DNA from: Pleomorphomonas carboxyditropha
GTDB taxonomy: Bacteria > Pseudomonadota > Alphaproteobacteria > Rhizobiales > Pleomorphomonadaceae
Direction of reading: 5' to 3'
Assembly: GCF_002770725.1 (NCBI RefSeq)
Contig: NZ_NQVN01000001.1
Location: 884,384 to 948,383, forward strand
DNA length: 64,000 nt
Shown here: in pieces, positions 51,938 through 60,351 of the stretch
Numbering within the stretch: position 1 is the first letter of the stretch
Layout of the letters: each line of letters begins with the position of its first letter
Program-made: the position numbers and the translations under genes
Notes under the pieces: generated by a model
What the model was told of the DNA's origin: nothing
What the model saw: the letters and a program-made list of their open reading frames with translations, nothing else
Database searches by the model: none

Positions 51938-53482
51938 TTAGTTGTACGCCGGGTCGGCGCAAGCGTCGTTCCGCCGCTTCTCCCCGTTTCCGCGTAGGCC
52001 GGCGATGAAAGCGTCGATCTCCGCGGCCGCCTCCTTCGGCAGGTGGAGCCCGAGCTTGGTGCGCCGCCACAGGATGTCGTCGGCGCTCCTCGCCCATTCC
52101 TCCCGGACGAGATAGCGCACCTCGGCCTCCGTCAGGCCGGCGCCGAAGTCACCTCCGAGATCGGAGGTCGTGGTGGCGTCGGCCAGGATCGTTTCGGTCC
52201 GGGTGCCGTAGGTGCGGACCAACCGTTCGATGAGCGTCGGATCGATGCCGGGATGGGCGGCGGCGATGCGTGCCTGATAGGCGTCGAGACCGCCGGCCGG
52301 AAGATCTCCGCCCGGCAGCGTCGCGCCCTTGGTCCACGGCGCGCCTCGCGTGCCGATCGCTTGCCCGATCTGTTCCAGCGCGCTTTCGGCGAGACGGCGA
52401 TAGGTGGTGATCTTGCCGCCGAATACGTTGAGCATCGGCGGTTCGCCCTTTTCGCCGGCCAGCTTCAGCACGTAGTCGCGCGTCGCTTCCTGCGCCTTCG
52501 ACGCTCCGTCGTCATAGAGCGGCCGGATGCCGGAATAGGTCCAGACGACGTCATCTGCGGTTACCGGCGTCGCGAAATAGTCCGAGGCGGCTTTTGCAAG
52601 ATAGCTGGTCTCCTCGCCGGTGATCCGGACGTCGGCCGGATTGCCGGAATAGTCGCGGTCGGTGGTGCCGATCAGCGTGAAGGCGCGTTCGTAGGGAATG
52701 GCGAAGACGATGCGGCCGTCGGCGTTCTGGAAGATATAGGCGCGGTCGTGGTCGTAAAGCTTCGGAACGACGATATGCGAGCCCTGGACGAGGCGGACGT
52801 GGCGGGCCTCCGGCATCCCGGCAACCGAGCGCAGCACCTCGTCGATCCACGGTCCGGCGGCATTGACCACAAGGCGAGCGGTGACGGTGCGGACGGCGCC
52901 GGTCTCGGCGTCGGCGAGCGTCACGGCCCAATGCTCGCCGGCGCGGACGGCCGCCGTCACGCGGGTGCGGGTGAGGATGGCGGCGCCGCGGGTGGCGGCG
53001 TCGACGGCGTTGAGCGCCACCAGGCGGGCGTCCTGCACCCAGCAGTCGGAATATTCGAAGCCCTTGCCATACCCTGTCTTCAGCGGCCGTCCGGCGGCGT
53101 CGACGCGGAGGTCGAGCGTCCGGGTGGACGGCAGGCGTTTGCGGCCGCCGAGATGGTCGTAGAGAAAAAGGCCGAGCCGCAGCAGCCAGGCGGGCCTGAG
53201 GCCGGCGTGATGCGGCAGGACGAAGCGCAGCGGCCAGATAATGTGCGGCGCCATGGCCCAGAGGATTTCCCGCTCCGTCAGAGCCTCGCGGACCAGGCGG
53301 AACTCGTAATGCTCGAGATAGCGGAGGCCGCCGTGGATGAGCTTGGTCGAGGCGGAGGAGGTACCGGAGGCGAGGTCGCCCATCTCGGCGAGCAGGACCG
53401 AGTAGCCGCGCCCGACCGCGTCGCGGGCAATGCCGCAGCCGTTGATGCCGCCGCCGATGACCAGGATGTCCACGTCCGCCAT
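51938..53482 (-). CDS. glpD: Glycerol-3-phosphate dehydrogenase (FAD-dependent, aerobic)
   Basis: A 514-residue membrane-associated flavoenzyme oxidising glycerol 3-phosphate to dihydroxyacetone phosphate. The FAD dinucleotide motif [21 protein letters not shown] is at residues 5-25, with [18 protein letters not shown] just after and [15 protein letters not shown] and [10 protein letters not shown] further on. ATG 53482 follows GGAGGGG. First gene of glpD-glpK. No glpF or glpR is in the window. Confidence 0.96.
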   Translation of the reverse strand: MADVDILVIGGGINGCGIARDAVGRGYSVLLAEMGDLASGTSSASTKLIHGGLRYLEHYEFRLVREALTEREILWAMAPHIIWPLRFVLPHHAGLRPAWLLRLGLFLYDHLGGRKRLPSTRTLDLRVDAAGRPLKTGYGKGFEYSDCWVQDARLVALNAVDAATRGAAILTRTRVTAAVRAGEHWAVTLADAETGAVRTVTARLVVNAAGPWIDEVLRSVAGMPEARHVRLVQGSHIVVPKLYDHDRAYIFQNADGRIVFAIPYERAFTLIGTTDRDYSGNPADVRITGEETSYLAKAASDYFATPVTADDVVWTYSGIRPLYDDGASKAQEATRDYVLKLAGEKGEPPMLNVFGGKITTYRRLAESALEQIGQAIGTRGAPWTKGATLPGGDLPAGGLDAYQARIAAAHPGIDPTLIERLVRTYGTRTETILADATTTSDLGGDFGAGLTEAEVRYLVREEWARSADDILWRRTKLGLHLPKEAAAEIDAFIAGLRGNGEKRRNDACADPAYN

Positions 53483-53550
53483 CGCACCCCTCCAGTTTCG
53501 CCGCCGCGTCCATCGGTCGGCTTTCAGGCGCATGTGACGCTAGCAAAAAT

Positions 53551-53576
53551 ACGAAATCAAATGAATATAAAACGAA
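53551..53576 (-). promoter_or_regulatory. Phased repeats upstream of glpD, candidate GlpR/DeoR-type operator
   Basis: On the minus strand TTCGTTT (53570-53576), TTCATTT (53559-53565) and TTTCGT (53551-53556) recur at 10-11 base intervals, that is on one face of the helix, 69-95 bases upstream of the glpD start. TTTCG-type direct repeats are common for DeoR-family GlpR regulators. The regulator is not in the window. Confidence 0.45.
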
Positions 53577-53652
53577 AGCGAGGCGTGAAATTCCGGCGGG
53601 TGACCGAAGTCACCTTCCAAGACGACGGCAAGTTCAGTGTTCGAGGCGGAGC

Positions 53653-54156
53653 CTACGCCCGGAGCGGCACCGCGGTCGTCCGCTTGATGGCCTTCAGAGC
53701 CACGAAGGAGCGGAGCGAGGCGAAGCCGCCGACGGCGGTGATCAACCGCTCGATCAGGCTGGCCAGCTCTCCGAGGTCCTTGACCATGATCTTCAGGAGA
53801 TAGTCGGCGTCGCCGGTCTGCGACCAGCACTCCACCACCTCGTCGGCGGCGTCGATGAAGGCGCGGAAGGCCTTACCGGTCTCGTCGTCGTGATTGCGCA
53901 GGCCGACCAGCGTATGGGCGATGATGTTGATGCCGAGGCGCTCGGGATCAAGGATGGCGACGATGTCGCGGACGTAGCCGTCGGCTCTGAGACGCTGCAG
54001 GCGGCGGGCACACTGGGTGGGGGAGAGATGCACTATTTCAGACAGCTCCGCCTGGGTCATGTCTCCCTTCTCCTGGATGGCGACGAGAAGACGTAGGTCG
54101 AAGACATCCAGCTCTTCCAAGGCGCAACTCCGAGGCAACGGCCGCGCAAGAAACAT
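53653..54156 (-). CDS. Lrp/AsnC-family transcriptional regulator
   Basis: A 167-residue regulator: an N-terminal helix-turn-helix (LRLLVAIQEKGDMTQAELSEIVHLSPTQCARRLQRL) followed by a RAM/AsnC ligand domain (VVECWSQTGDADYLLKIMVKDL). The frame remains open far upstream; ATG 54156 gives a family-like length, and a TTG twelve codons later is also possible. It is divergent from the aminotransferase/ThDP enzyme pair and probably controls them in response to an amino acid. Confidence 0.9.
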   Translation of the reverse strand: MFLARPLPRSCALEELDVFDLRLLVAIQEKGDMTQAELSEIVHLSPTQCARRLQRLRADGYVRDIVAILDPERLGINIIAHTLVGLRNHDDETGKAFRAFIDAADEVVECWSQTGDADYLLKIMVKDLGELASLIERLITAVGGFASLRSFVALKAIKRTTAVPLRA

Positions 54157-54282
54157 GCGCAAGCGGGCCGCATCATGCTGAAAATCTTCGCCGTGAGCAA
54201 TTGCCTTTCCGGAAATCGCAGAGAAATTTCCCTTGAACGCCATTATGGTGGGGCTGTTCACCGTCACCCGGATGCGCCTCAC

Positions 54283-55455
54283 ATGTTTGACACCCTGCCC
54301 GAACAGCCTGCCGATGCCCTGCTCGCCCTCATCGGACTCTATCGCGCCGATCCTCGCCCCGAGAAGCTCGACCTCGGCGTCGGCGTCTACCGCGACGACA
54401 GCGGCGTCACGCCGATCATGGCGGCGGTCAAGGCGGCCGAGAAGGTGCTCCTGGAAACGCGCACCACCAAGGCCTACCTCGGACCGGAAGGCGACCCAGT
54501 CTATACCGATCTCCTGAAGCCGATCGTCTTCAGCAAGGATCCGGGCGGCCGGGTGGCCGGCATCCAGACGCCCGGCGGCACCGGTGCCGTGCGGCTCGCC
54601 GCCGATCTGGTGGCGCTGGCGCGGCCCGACGCGAAGATCCTCTACGGCGCGCCGACCTGGCCGAACCATCTGCAGATTCTCGCCGCCACCCGCCTCAAGG
54701 CGGTGCCGCATCCCTATTTCGACGTCAGGACGCAGACGGTGAACGTCGCCTCGCTCATTGCGGCGATCGAGGGCGCGTCGGCCGGCGATGTCGTGCTGCT
54801 GCATGGCTGCTGCCATAACCCGACCGGCGGCGAGCTGGAGCCGGCGGACTGGCAGACAGTGCTGAAGGCGCTGCAGGAAACCGGCGTCGTGCCGCTGATC
54901 GACTTCGCCTATCACGGCCTCGGCAAGGGCCTCGAGGGCGACGCCTACGGGGCGCGCCTCTTGATGGACAACCTCGACGAGGCGATGGTCGCCTATTCCT
55001 GCGACAAGAATTTCGGTCTTTACCGCGAGCGCGTCGGCGCGCTCTACGTCAAGGCGCGCGACGACAAGGCCGCGTCGGTGGTGATGTCCAACCTCGCCGC
55101 CTTCAGCCGGGTATCCTGGTCGATGCCGCCGGACCACGGCGCGGCCATCGTCCGCACCATTCTGGAGGACGGCGAGCTGACGCGCGTCTGGCGCGAGGAG
55201 ATCGACCGCATGGGCGCCCGCGTCCGCGGGGTGCGCGCGGCGCTGGCCGCCGCCGGGCCCGGCCTCAAGGCGCACGAGAGCCAGACCGGCATGTTCTCGA
55301 CGCTGGCGCTCAGCCCCGAACAGGTGTTGGCGCTCAGGAAGGACCACGCCGTCTACATGGCCGGTTCGGGCCGCATCAATGTCGCCGGCCTCAATATCCG
55401 CGACATTCCGGCCTTCGTGACGGCGCTCAAGGCCGTGGGATATCCGGTCGACTGA
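54283..55455 (+). CDS. Aromatic/aspartate aminotransferase (class I, TyrB/AspC-like)
   Basis: A 390-residue PLP enzyme. It follows the AspC/TyrB branch: LDLGVGVYRDDSGVTPIM, KAYLGPEGDPVY, TPGGTGAVRLAADL, HGCCHNPTGGEL, DFAYHGLGKGLEGDA. The PLP lysine lies in SCDKNFGLYRERVGAL, where the usual SFSKNFGLY is altered before the Lys. It transfers amino groups between aromatic or acidic amino acids and 2-oxo acids. ATG 54283 is preferred over upstream in-frame 54175. It precedes the ThDP enzyme by 27 bases. Confidence 0.92.
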   Translation: MFDTLPEQPADALLALIGLYRADPRPEKLDLGVGVYRDDSGVTPIMAAVKAAEKVLLETRTTKAYLGPEGDPVYTDLLKPIVFSKDPGGRVAGIQTPGGTGAVRLAADLVALARPDAKILYGAPTWPNHLQILAATRLKAVPHPYFDVRTQTVNVASLIAAIEGASAGDVVLLHGCCHNPTGGELEPADWQTVLKALQETGVVPLIDFAYHGLGKGLEGDAYGARLLMDNLDEAMVAYSCDKNFGLYRERVGALYVKARDDKAASVVMSNLAAFSRVSWSMPPDHGAAIVRTILEDGELTRVWREEIDRMGARVRGVRAALAAAGPGLKAHESQTGMFSTLALSPEQVLALRKDHAVYMAGSGRINVAGLNIRDIPAFVTALKAVGYPVD

Positions 55456-55482
55456 CATAACGGGATTTCCCGGGAGGACATC

Positions 55483-57153
55483 ATGCCGCAAGTCCGTGAC
55501 GCCGTCTCCGGCGGTCGCGCGATCGTCGACGCGCTGATCGCCAACGGCGTCGACACCGTGTTCGGCCTGCCGGGCGCGCAGACCTATCCGATCTTCGATG
55601 CGCTGGCGCTTTCGGATGACCGCATCCGCACCTACAGCGCCCGCCACGAGCAGGCCTCGGGCTACATGGCCTTCGGCTACGCCCGCTCGACCGGCCGGCC
55701 CGGCGTGTTCTCGGTGGTGCCGGGACCGGGCGTGCTCAATGCCGGAGCGGCGCTGATCACCGCGCTCGGCTGCTGCGCGCCGGTGCTGCTGATCACCGGC
55801 AACGTTCCATCGACCTTCGAGGGCAGGGGACGCGGCCACCTGCACGAGATACCCGACCAGCTCGGGCTGCTGCGGCGCATCACCAAATGGTCGGCCCGCA
55901 TCGAGCGGGTGGAGGACGCGCCCGCGCTCGTCAACGAGGCGTTCCGGCAGATGCTGACCGGCCGGCCGGGACCGGTCGCCCTCGAAATGGCCTGGGACAG
56001 CATGGCGGAGACGGCGGTGGCCGAGCCTCCTGGCGCGGCCGTCATTCCCGCGCCGTCCGAGCCCGATGCGGCGGCGATCGACACGGCGGCGCGGCTGCTC
56101 GTCTCGGCCCGCCGGCCGATGATCATGACCGGCAGCGGCGCCCAGCATGCGGCGGAAGAGGTGAGGGCGCTCGCCGCCCTCCTCGATGCGCCGGTGACGG
56201 CGTTGCGCGGCGGCCGGGGCATCGTCGCCGAGGGCGAGCCGCTCGGCCTGTCCTCGGCGGTCGCCCATCGCCTCTATCCGGAAACCGACGTGGTGCTCGG
56301 CATCGGCACGCGGCTGGAGCTGCCGACCATGCGCTGGACCGGCATGATGACCTATCACGGGCGACTGCCCGGCGACCGCAGGCTCGTCCGCATCGATATC
56401 GATCCGCAGGAGATGGTGCGCCTCAAGGCCGACGCGCCGGTGGTGGCCGACGCGAAGGCGGGCGTCCGCGCGCTGATCGACGCCATCGGGGCGCTGCCGG
56501 CGGGGATATCCCAACGCGACGGCGCCGCCATCCGCGCCGAGATCGCTGCCGCCAAGTCGGCCGTGGCAGTCGAAATCAGCAAGGTGCAGCCCGAGGTCGA
56601 CTATCTCAAGGCGATTCGGGCGGCGCTGCCGGACGACGGCTTCTTCCTGACGGAGCTCTGCCAGGTGGGCTTCGCCTCCTACTTCGCCTGGGAAGCGCGG
56701 CGGCCGCGCACCTACGTCAGCGAGGGATACCAGGGGACGCTCGGCTACGGCTTTCCGACGGCGCTCGGCGTCAAGGCCGCCAATCCCGACCGCAAGGTGG
56801 TGGCCGTCTGCGGCGACGGCGGCTTCATGTTCGGCGTGCAGGAGCTGGCAACCGCCGCGCAGGAAGGCATAGGCGTCGTGGTCGTGGTGTTCGACAACGG
56901 CGCCTACGGCAACGTAAGGCGCGACCAGCGGACCCGCTTCGAAGGCCGCTTCATCGCCTCCGAGCTCCGCAATCCCGATTTCCCGAAACTCGCCGAGGCC
57001 TTCGGCCTCAAGGCCTATTCGGCGGCGTCACCGGCCGATCTCGCCGCCGTGCTGCCGGCGGCGCTGGCGGCCGAGCAAACGGTATTGATCCATGTCGCCG
57101 TGCCGCGCGACGGCGAGGCATCGCCCTGGCCGTTCATCCATCCGGCGCCGTGA
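55483..57153 (+). CDS. ThDP-dependent enzyme (acetolactate synthase/decarboxylase superfamily)
   Basis: A 556-residue three-domain enzyme. The N-terminal pyrimidine domain has the catalytic Glu in ARHEQASGYMAFGYA; the central domain is a degenerate nucleotide-like fold; the C-terminal domain has the ThDP/Mg motif GDGGFMFGVQELATAA ... FDNGAYGN (near residues 444-475). It resembles acetolactate synthase large subunits, but there is no small subunit beside it and it is coupled to an aminotransferase, so decarboxylation or carboligation of a 2-oxo acid is more likely. Ribosome site GGGAGGACATC. Exact reaction unknown. Confidence 0.88.
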   Translation: MPQVRDAVSGGRAIVDALIANGVDTVFGLPGAQTYPIFDALALSDDRIRTYSARHEQASGYMAFGYARSTGRPGVFSVVPGPGVLNAGAALITALGCCAPVLLITGNVPSTFEGRGRGHLHEIPDQLGLLRRITKWSARIERVEDAPALVNEAFRQMLTGRPGPVALEMAWDSMAETAVAEPPGAAVIPAPSEPDAAAIDTAARLLVSARRPMIMTGSGAQHAAEEVRALAALLDAPVTALRGGRGIVAEGEPLGLSSAVAHRLYPETDVVLGIGTRLELPTMRWTGMMTYHGRLPGDRRLVRIDIDPQEMVRLKADAPVVADAKAGVRALIDAIGALPAGISQRDGAAIRAEIAAAKSAVAVEISKVQPEVDYLKAIRAALPDDGFFLTELCQVGFASYFAWEARRPRTYVSEGYQGTLGYGFPTALGVKAANPDRKVVAVCGDGGFMFGVQELATAAQEGIGVVVVVFDNGAYGNVRRDQRTRFEGRFIASELRNPDFPKLAEAFGLKAYSAASPADLAAVLPAALAAEQTVLIHVAVPRDGEASPWPFIHPAP

Positions 57154-57202
57154 AGTTTCCGCCGGTCGTTGGCGAGCCGTTAACCCCTCGTCTGGTTTAG
57201 TG

Positions 57203-57229
57203 GCGGTCGTCTCGCGAAGAGGCGGCCGC
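57203..57229 (+). terminator. Hairpin after the ThDP enzyme gene
   Basis: GCGGTCGTCTC (57203-57213) and GAGGCGGCCGC (57219-57229) form an 11-base stem with two G-U pairs and a five-base loop; the following TTCC is a weak tail. Confidence 0.5.
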
Positions 57230-57248
57230 TTCCAAAAAGCATCTCGGC

Positions 57249-57279
57249 TATAATGCACATCGTTAAAATTTTAACGATG
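57249..57279 (+). promoter_or_regulatory. Consensus -10 box followed by a 22-base perfect palindrome
   Basis: TATAAT (57249-57254) is a perfect -10 hexamer; the -35 region is weak (CTTCCA at 57229-57234). CATCGTTAAAATTTTAACGATG at 57258-57279 is a perfect palindrome placed exactly where transcription would start. This arrangement strongly suggests a repressor operator for the following gene. Confidence 0.65.
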
Positions 57280-57362
57280 GCAGGAACGCTCCCTTCAGCG
57301 CCGGCGCGTATGCTTCCTTCGATGATCCGGATCATCCGCTATCCGGCTCGAAAGGATAGATC

Positions 57363-57794
57363 ATGGATATCGGGAGCGTAAAACCGGTCCTTACCGGTGT
57401 CACCTCGCCGGTGCCGAAAACGCCGACCGAGCACAAGCAGTCGACGACAACCGATCTCAATGCCGAGAAGGCCGTAAAGGTCGCCGAGAAGACGGACGGT
57501 AGCGCCGTGGACACGGCGACCGGCAAGCCCTCGGAGCAGCAAAGTGGATCGGCGTCCGCCAATGCGCTGACCAAGGCCAACACCGTCAAGGCCAGCCCCC
57601 TCGACCAGGTAGCCGGCTTCGAGGTATTCGCTTCGGACGCAAGCAAGGCAACGGACCAGACGTCCGATTCGCCTGCCAATGCCGCGGTCGTTCAGGACAG
57701 CCAGGAATTCGCCATGCGCATGCAGGCGATGATCGAAGCCTGGGAAGGGACGGGCGGCACGCCACGCACCGCGGTATTCGACCAGAAGCTCTGA
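57363..57794 (+). CDS. Hypothetical hydrophilic protein
   Basis: A 143-residue protein with no signal peptide or membrane segment. The first 60 residues are Thr/Ser/Lys-rich and probably disordered (TEHKQSTTTDLNAEKAVKVAEK); the only ordered-looking part is near the C terminus (SQEFAMRMQAMIEAWEG). Not recognised. It has its own promoter with a strong palindrome upstream and a terminator downstream, which supports it being a real, regulated gene. Confidence 0.6.
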   Translation: MDIGSVKPVLTGVTSPVPKTPTEHKQSTTTDLNAEKAVKVAEKTDGSAVDTATGKPSEQQSGSASANALTKANTVKASPLDQVAGFEVFASDASKATDQTSDSPANAAVVQDSQEFAMRMQAMIEAWEGTGGTPRTAVFDQKL

Positions 57795-57815
57795 GCCCAC
57801 TTCCATGAATGCGAA

Positions 57816-57848
57816 ATCGGCGCCTCGTGAGGGGCGCCGATCGCTTTT
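57816..57848 (+). terminator. Intrinsic terminator after 57363-57794
   Basis: ATCGGCGCC (57816-57824) pairs perfectly with GGCGCCGAT (57833-57841), followed by CGCTTTTT. Confidence 0.88.
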
Positions 57849-57863
57849 TGCTTGCCTGAAAGG

Positions 57864-57897
57864 AACCCTCGGCGGAACGGTTCGCCAGCCGAGGGTT
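57864..57897 (-). terminator. Hairpin after the Pro/Ala-rich protein gene
   Basis: AACCCTCGGC (57864-57873) pairs with GCCGAGGGTT (57888-57897), lying 16 bases beyond the stop of the minus-strand gene; the T-run (CCTTTC) is weak. Confidence 0.55.
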
Positions 57898-57912
57898 CGG
57901 CTTGCCGAGGCC

Positions 57913-58224
57913 TTACGGCGTGGTGGCGGGCGGCGTCGCCGGCGCAGCCGGAGTCTCGGGCGTGGCAGGCGCTGGAGTGGCCGGCTCGGCCGGAGCGGGA
58001 GTGGTCGGCTCAGCAGGAGCTGGGGTGGTCGGCTCGGCAGGTGCAGCCGGCGTTGCCGGCGCGGCAGGCTCGGCCGGCGCGGGAGTGGCTGGCGCGGCGG
58101 GGGCCGTCGAGGTGGCGGGCGGCGGCGGAGTCGTCGTGCCGGAATTGCTACCCGAGAAGTAGACGATGGCGCCGATCACGACGATGACGGCGATGATGAT
58201 CCAAATAATGGAAGATCTCTTCAT
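57913..58224 (-). CDS. Small membrane protein with Pro/Ala/Thr-rich tail
   Basis: A 103-residue protein. Residues 6-24 are one hydrophobic helix (IIWIIIAVIVVIGAIVYF), followed by SGSNSGTTT and a 70-residue low-complexity tail built from repeats of PATPAPAEP and PAAPATPA. The tail is probably an extended periplasmic spacer, as in cell-wall-spanning proteins. Repeated DNA in the tail means length may vary between strains. Function unknown. Confidence 0.75.
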   Translation of the reverse strand: MKRSSIIWIIIAVIVVIGAIVYFSGSNSGTTTPPPPATSTAPAAPATPAPAEPAAPATPAAPAEPTTPAPAEPTTPAPAEPATPAPATPETPAAPATPPATTP

Positions 58225-58347
58225 GGGTGTTCTCCTATCGCTCGATGAATTCTGAAAGCACCGAAGAACAAGGGTCCGCCAGCGCCGCCTACAACAAACG
58301 AAAATTGCGGCTTATGGTTCCCCCCTGGGTTGATGGAGCGCCGACCG

Positions 58348-59286
58348 CTATTGCACGGGAGGCGCCGGCATCGCAGGTGTTCTCTGCCGGATCCGCTCGC
58401 GGTGGGCCGAATAAAGGCCAGAGCCGGCAATCATTACCGACCCTATCAGCGTATAATAGCTCGGGAAATCGCCGAAGAACAGATAGGAGAGAATACCGGC
58501 GGATACCAACTGTACGTAGGTGATGGGCGCCAGCAGCGACAGGGGCGCCAGCTTCAGGCCCGAGATGAACAGCATGTGGGCCAGCGTGAAGCTCAGCGAG
58601 CCGCCGATGCCGTAGGCGAGTTCGCGTCCGGTGGGAATGTGGAACACCGGCAGCACCAGCAGCGTCGATACGGCGAGGCCGATGAGGCCCGTCCACATGA
58701 AGGTGACTTCTGTCGGCTCGTGCTTCATCAGGCGCGTGAACAGGGCGCCCAGCGCCCAGGCGGTCGCCGATCCCAGCGGCAGCAGCGCGGCGAGCTGGAA
58801 TCCGGCGGTACCGGGGCGAACGATCAGCAGCACGCCGGCAAATCCGACCGCCGCCGCCAGCCAGCGGCGGATTCCGACCGATTCGCCGAGCACGAACACC
58901 GACAGCACCATGACGATGATCGGCGAGATGAAGTGGATCGCCGTGTTGGAGGGGACATCGAGGTAGGCGAGGCCGAGGATGAAGAAGCTGGTCGAGGCCA
59001 CGGCGGCAAGGCCGCGCCCGATCTGCAGCCGGTAGCTCGCCGGGCGGAACGCCTCGAGTCCCCTGGAAGACAGCGCCCAGGGAACCGCCACGAGGAAGAA
59101 GACGAAATAGCGAAACCAGGTGGCAAGCTGGGCAGGCGCCGTTTCCTTCATCAGCTTGGCGCCCACGTCGCCGCCGGCAAAGAAAATCGTCGAGCCGAAG
59201 ACCAGCAGCATGGCGAGCAGCGCCCTTTCCGAGTTTCGGGGCGGCTGCGACGGCGCCGCTCCGGACGCATCGGGAAGGGTTGGCAT
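58348..59286 (-). CDS. EamA/DMT-family transporter
   Basis: A 312-residue integral membrane protein with about ten hydrophobic segments arranged as two EamA repeats (first GGDVGAKLMKETAPAQLATWFRY, second LGSATAWALGALFTRLM). This family exports amino acids or other metabolites. ATG 59286 precedes a hydrophilic 25-residue head (MPTLPDASGAAPSQPPRNSE); an in-frame ATG at 59412 would add 42 residues of doubtful quality. Divergent from an IclR regulator that may control it. Substrate unknown. Confidence 0.88.
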   Translation of the reverse strand: MPTLPDASGAAPSQPPRNSERALLAMLLVFGSTIFFAGGDVGAKLMKETAPAQLATWFRYFVFFLVAVPWALSSRGLEAFRPASYRLQIGRGLAAVASTSFFILGLAYLDVPSNTAIHFISPIIVMVLSVFVLGESVGIRRWLAAAVGFAGVLLIVRPGTAGFQLAALLPLGSATAWALGALFTRLMKHEPTEVTFMWTGLIGLAVSTLLVLPVFHIPTGRELAYGIGGSLSFTLAHMLFISGLKLAPLSLLAPITYVQLVSAGILSYLFFGDFPSYYTLIGSVMIAGSGLYSAHRERIRQRTPAMPAPPVQ

Positions 59287-59524
59287 GTGCGGCTCCGGGG
59301 GACGGCCGGCGCTCCGCCGAACCGGCCAAACCCCTCGCAGGAAGAAGGACAAGGCAATCGGCGAGACCGCAAGGATCTGCCGAGAGGTTGGTTTGTGCAA
59401 GGAGTCGTTCATGGGCGCAAGCGAATTTCCTGCACGCACCGGACATTGTCTTGTGATGAATGCGATTTTTTGTACATATCCACGTGTCGCCACGGATGGC
59501 CGGTTTTGCTGCACGTCGTAAAGG

Positions 59525-59540
59525 TTGTCACCGATGACAA
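59525..59540. promoter_or_regulatory. Dyad TTGTCA-CCGA-TGACAA upstream of the iclR-type gene
   Basis: A perfect six-base inverted repeat lies 17 bases before the regulator's start codon in the 271-base space shared with the divergent transporter. IclR regulators commonly bind such dyads in divergent promoters. Confidence 0.5.
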
Positions 59541-59557
59541 TTCGATGAGGGCGGGCA

Positions 59558-60349
59558 ATGGTCCGTGAGGAAGTAAAAAAGGTAGCCGCATCGCGCCGCG
59601 CGGTTGCCGTTCCATCGCTGCAGAAAGCGGTCTTGATTCTCGATCTGGTCGGACGTCGCGGCAGGTTGCCCTTTTCAATCATCCAGAAGACCCTCGCCCT
59701 TCCGAAAAGCACGACGCATCAGCTTCTCAAGGCGCTGACCAATGTGGGCGCCCTGCAGATCCTGACCGATGGCGGCTTCATGCTCGGCCCGAAGATCTGC
59801 GAGCTCGGCATCCTCGGCATACGACAGCGCACCATCGACAGCCTGTCGCTCAAGCACCTGGAACTGTTGGCCGGCCAATCCGGCTTTCCTTGCGAAATCG
59901 CCACCTTCGAGGGACGGGACGCCGTGGTTCTCGCCAGCGCCAGTCCCGACGGCGGCGCCCGCAGCGCCGGCTGCGAGGGCAAGCGCTGGCCGCTGAACCG
60001 GGTGGCGACCGGCAAGGCGCTGTTGGCCTTTCTCGACGAGGTGGACCGCAAGCGGCTGTTCGCCGATCTCGACTGGACGAAGGCGACGCCACGCTCCATC
60101 GCCTCGCCGGATGCCATGCTGCGGGAACTCGATCTGGTCCGCGAGCGCGGCTGGGCGCTCGACGACCGCGAGGCCCTTGACGATACGTCCTGCATCGCCG
60201 CGCCGGTGTTCGACGGCCGCAACCGGGTGGTGGCGGCCGTGGCGACCGTCGGCCAGGCCGATCTGATCACGCCGGAGCGCTACGAAGCGTTGGCCGAACT
60301 GGTCCGCAACGCGGCCAATGCCGTGTCGCAGGCGGTTCGGGAGGCGTGA
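59558..60349 (+). CDS. IclR-family transcriptional regulator
   Basis: A 263-residue regulator. After a short basic head, SLQKAVLILDLVG begins a winged helix (LALPKSTTHQLLKALTNVGALQI), followed by the IclR effector domain (CEGKRWPLNRVATGKALLAFL, DDRE...DDTSCIAAPVFDGRNRVVAAV). Likely controls the divergent DMT transporter. Ligand unknown. Confidence 0.92.
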   Translation: MVREEVKKVAASRRAVAVPSLQKAVLILDLVGRRGRLPFSIIQKTLALPKSTTHQLLKALTNVGALQILTDGGFMLGPKICELGILGIRQRTIDSLSLKHLELLAGQSGFPCEIATFEGRDAVVLASASPDGGARSAGCEGKRWPLNRVATGKALLAFLDEVDRKRLFADLDWTKATPRSIASPDAMLRELDLVRERGWALDDREALDDTSCIAAPVFDGRNRVVAAVATVGQADLITPERYEALAELVRNAANAVSQAVREA

Positions 60350-60351
60350 GT

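Noticed and set aside
54157..56514. The long minus-strand open frame upstream of the Lrp/AsnC gene (a 953-codon frame in total).
   Set aside because: It is antisense to the aminotransferase and ThDP enzyme genes; only the last 167 codons encode a regulator.
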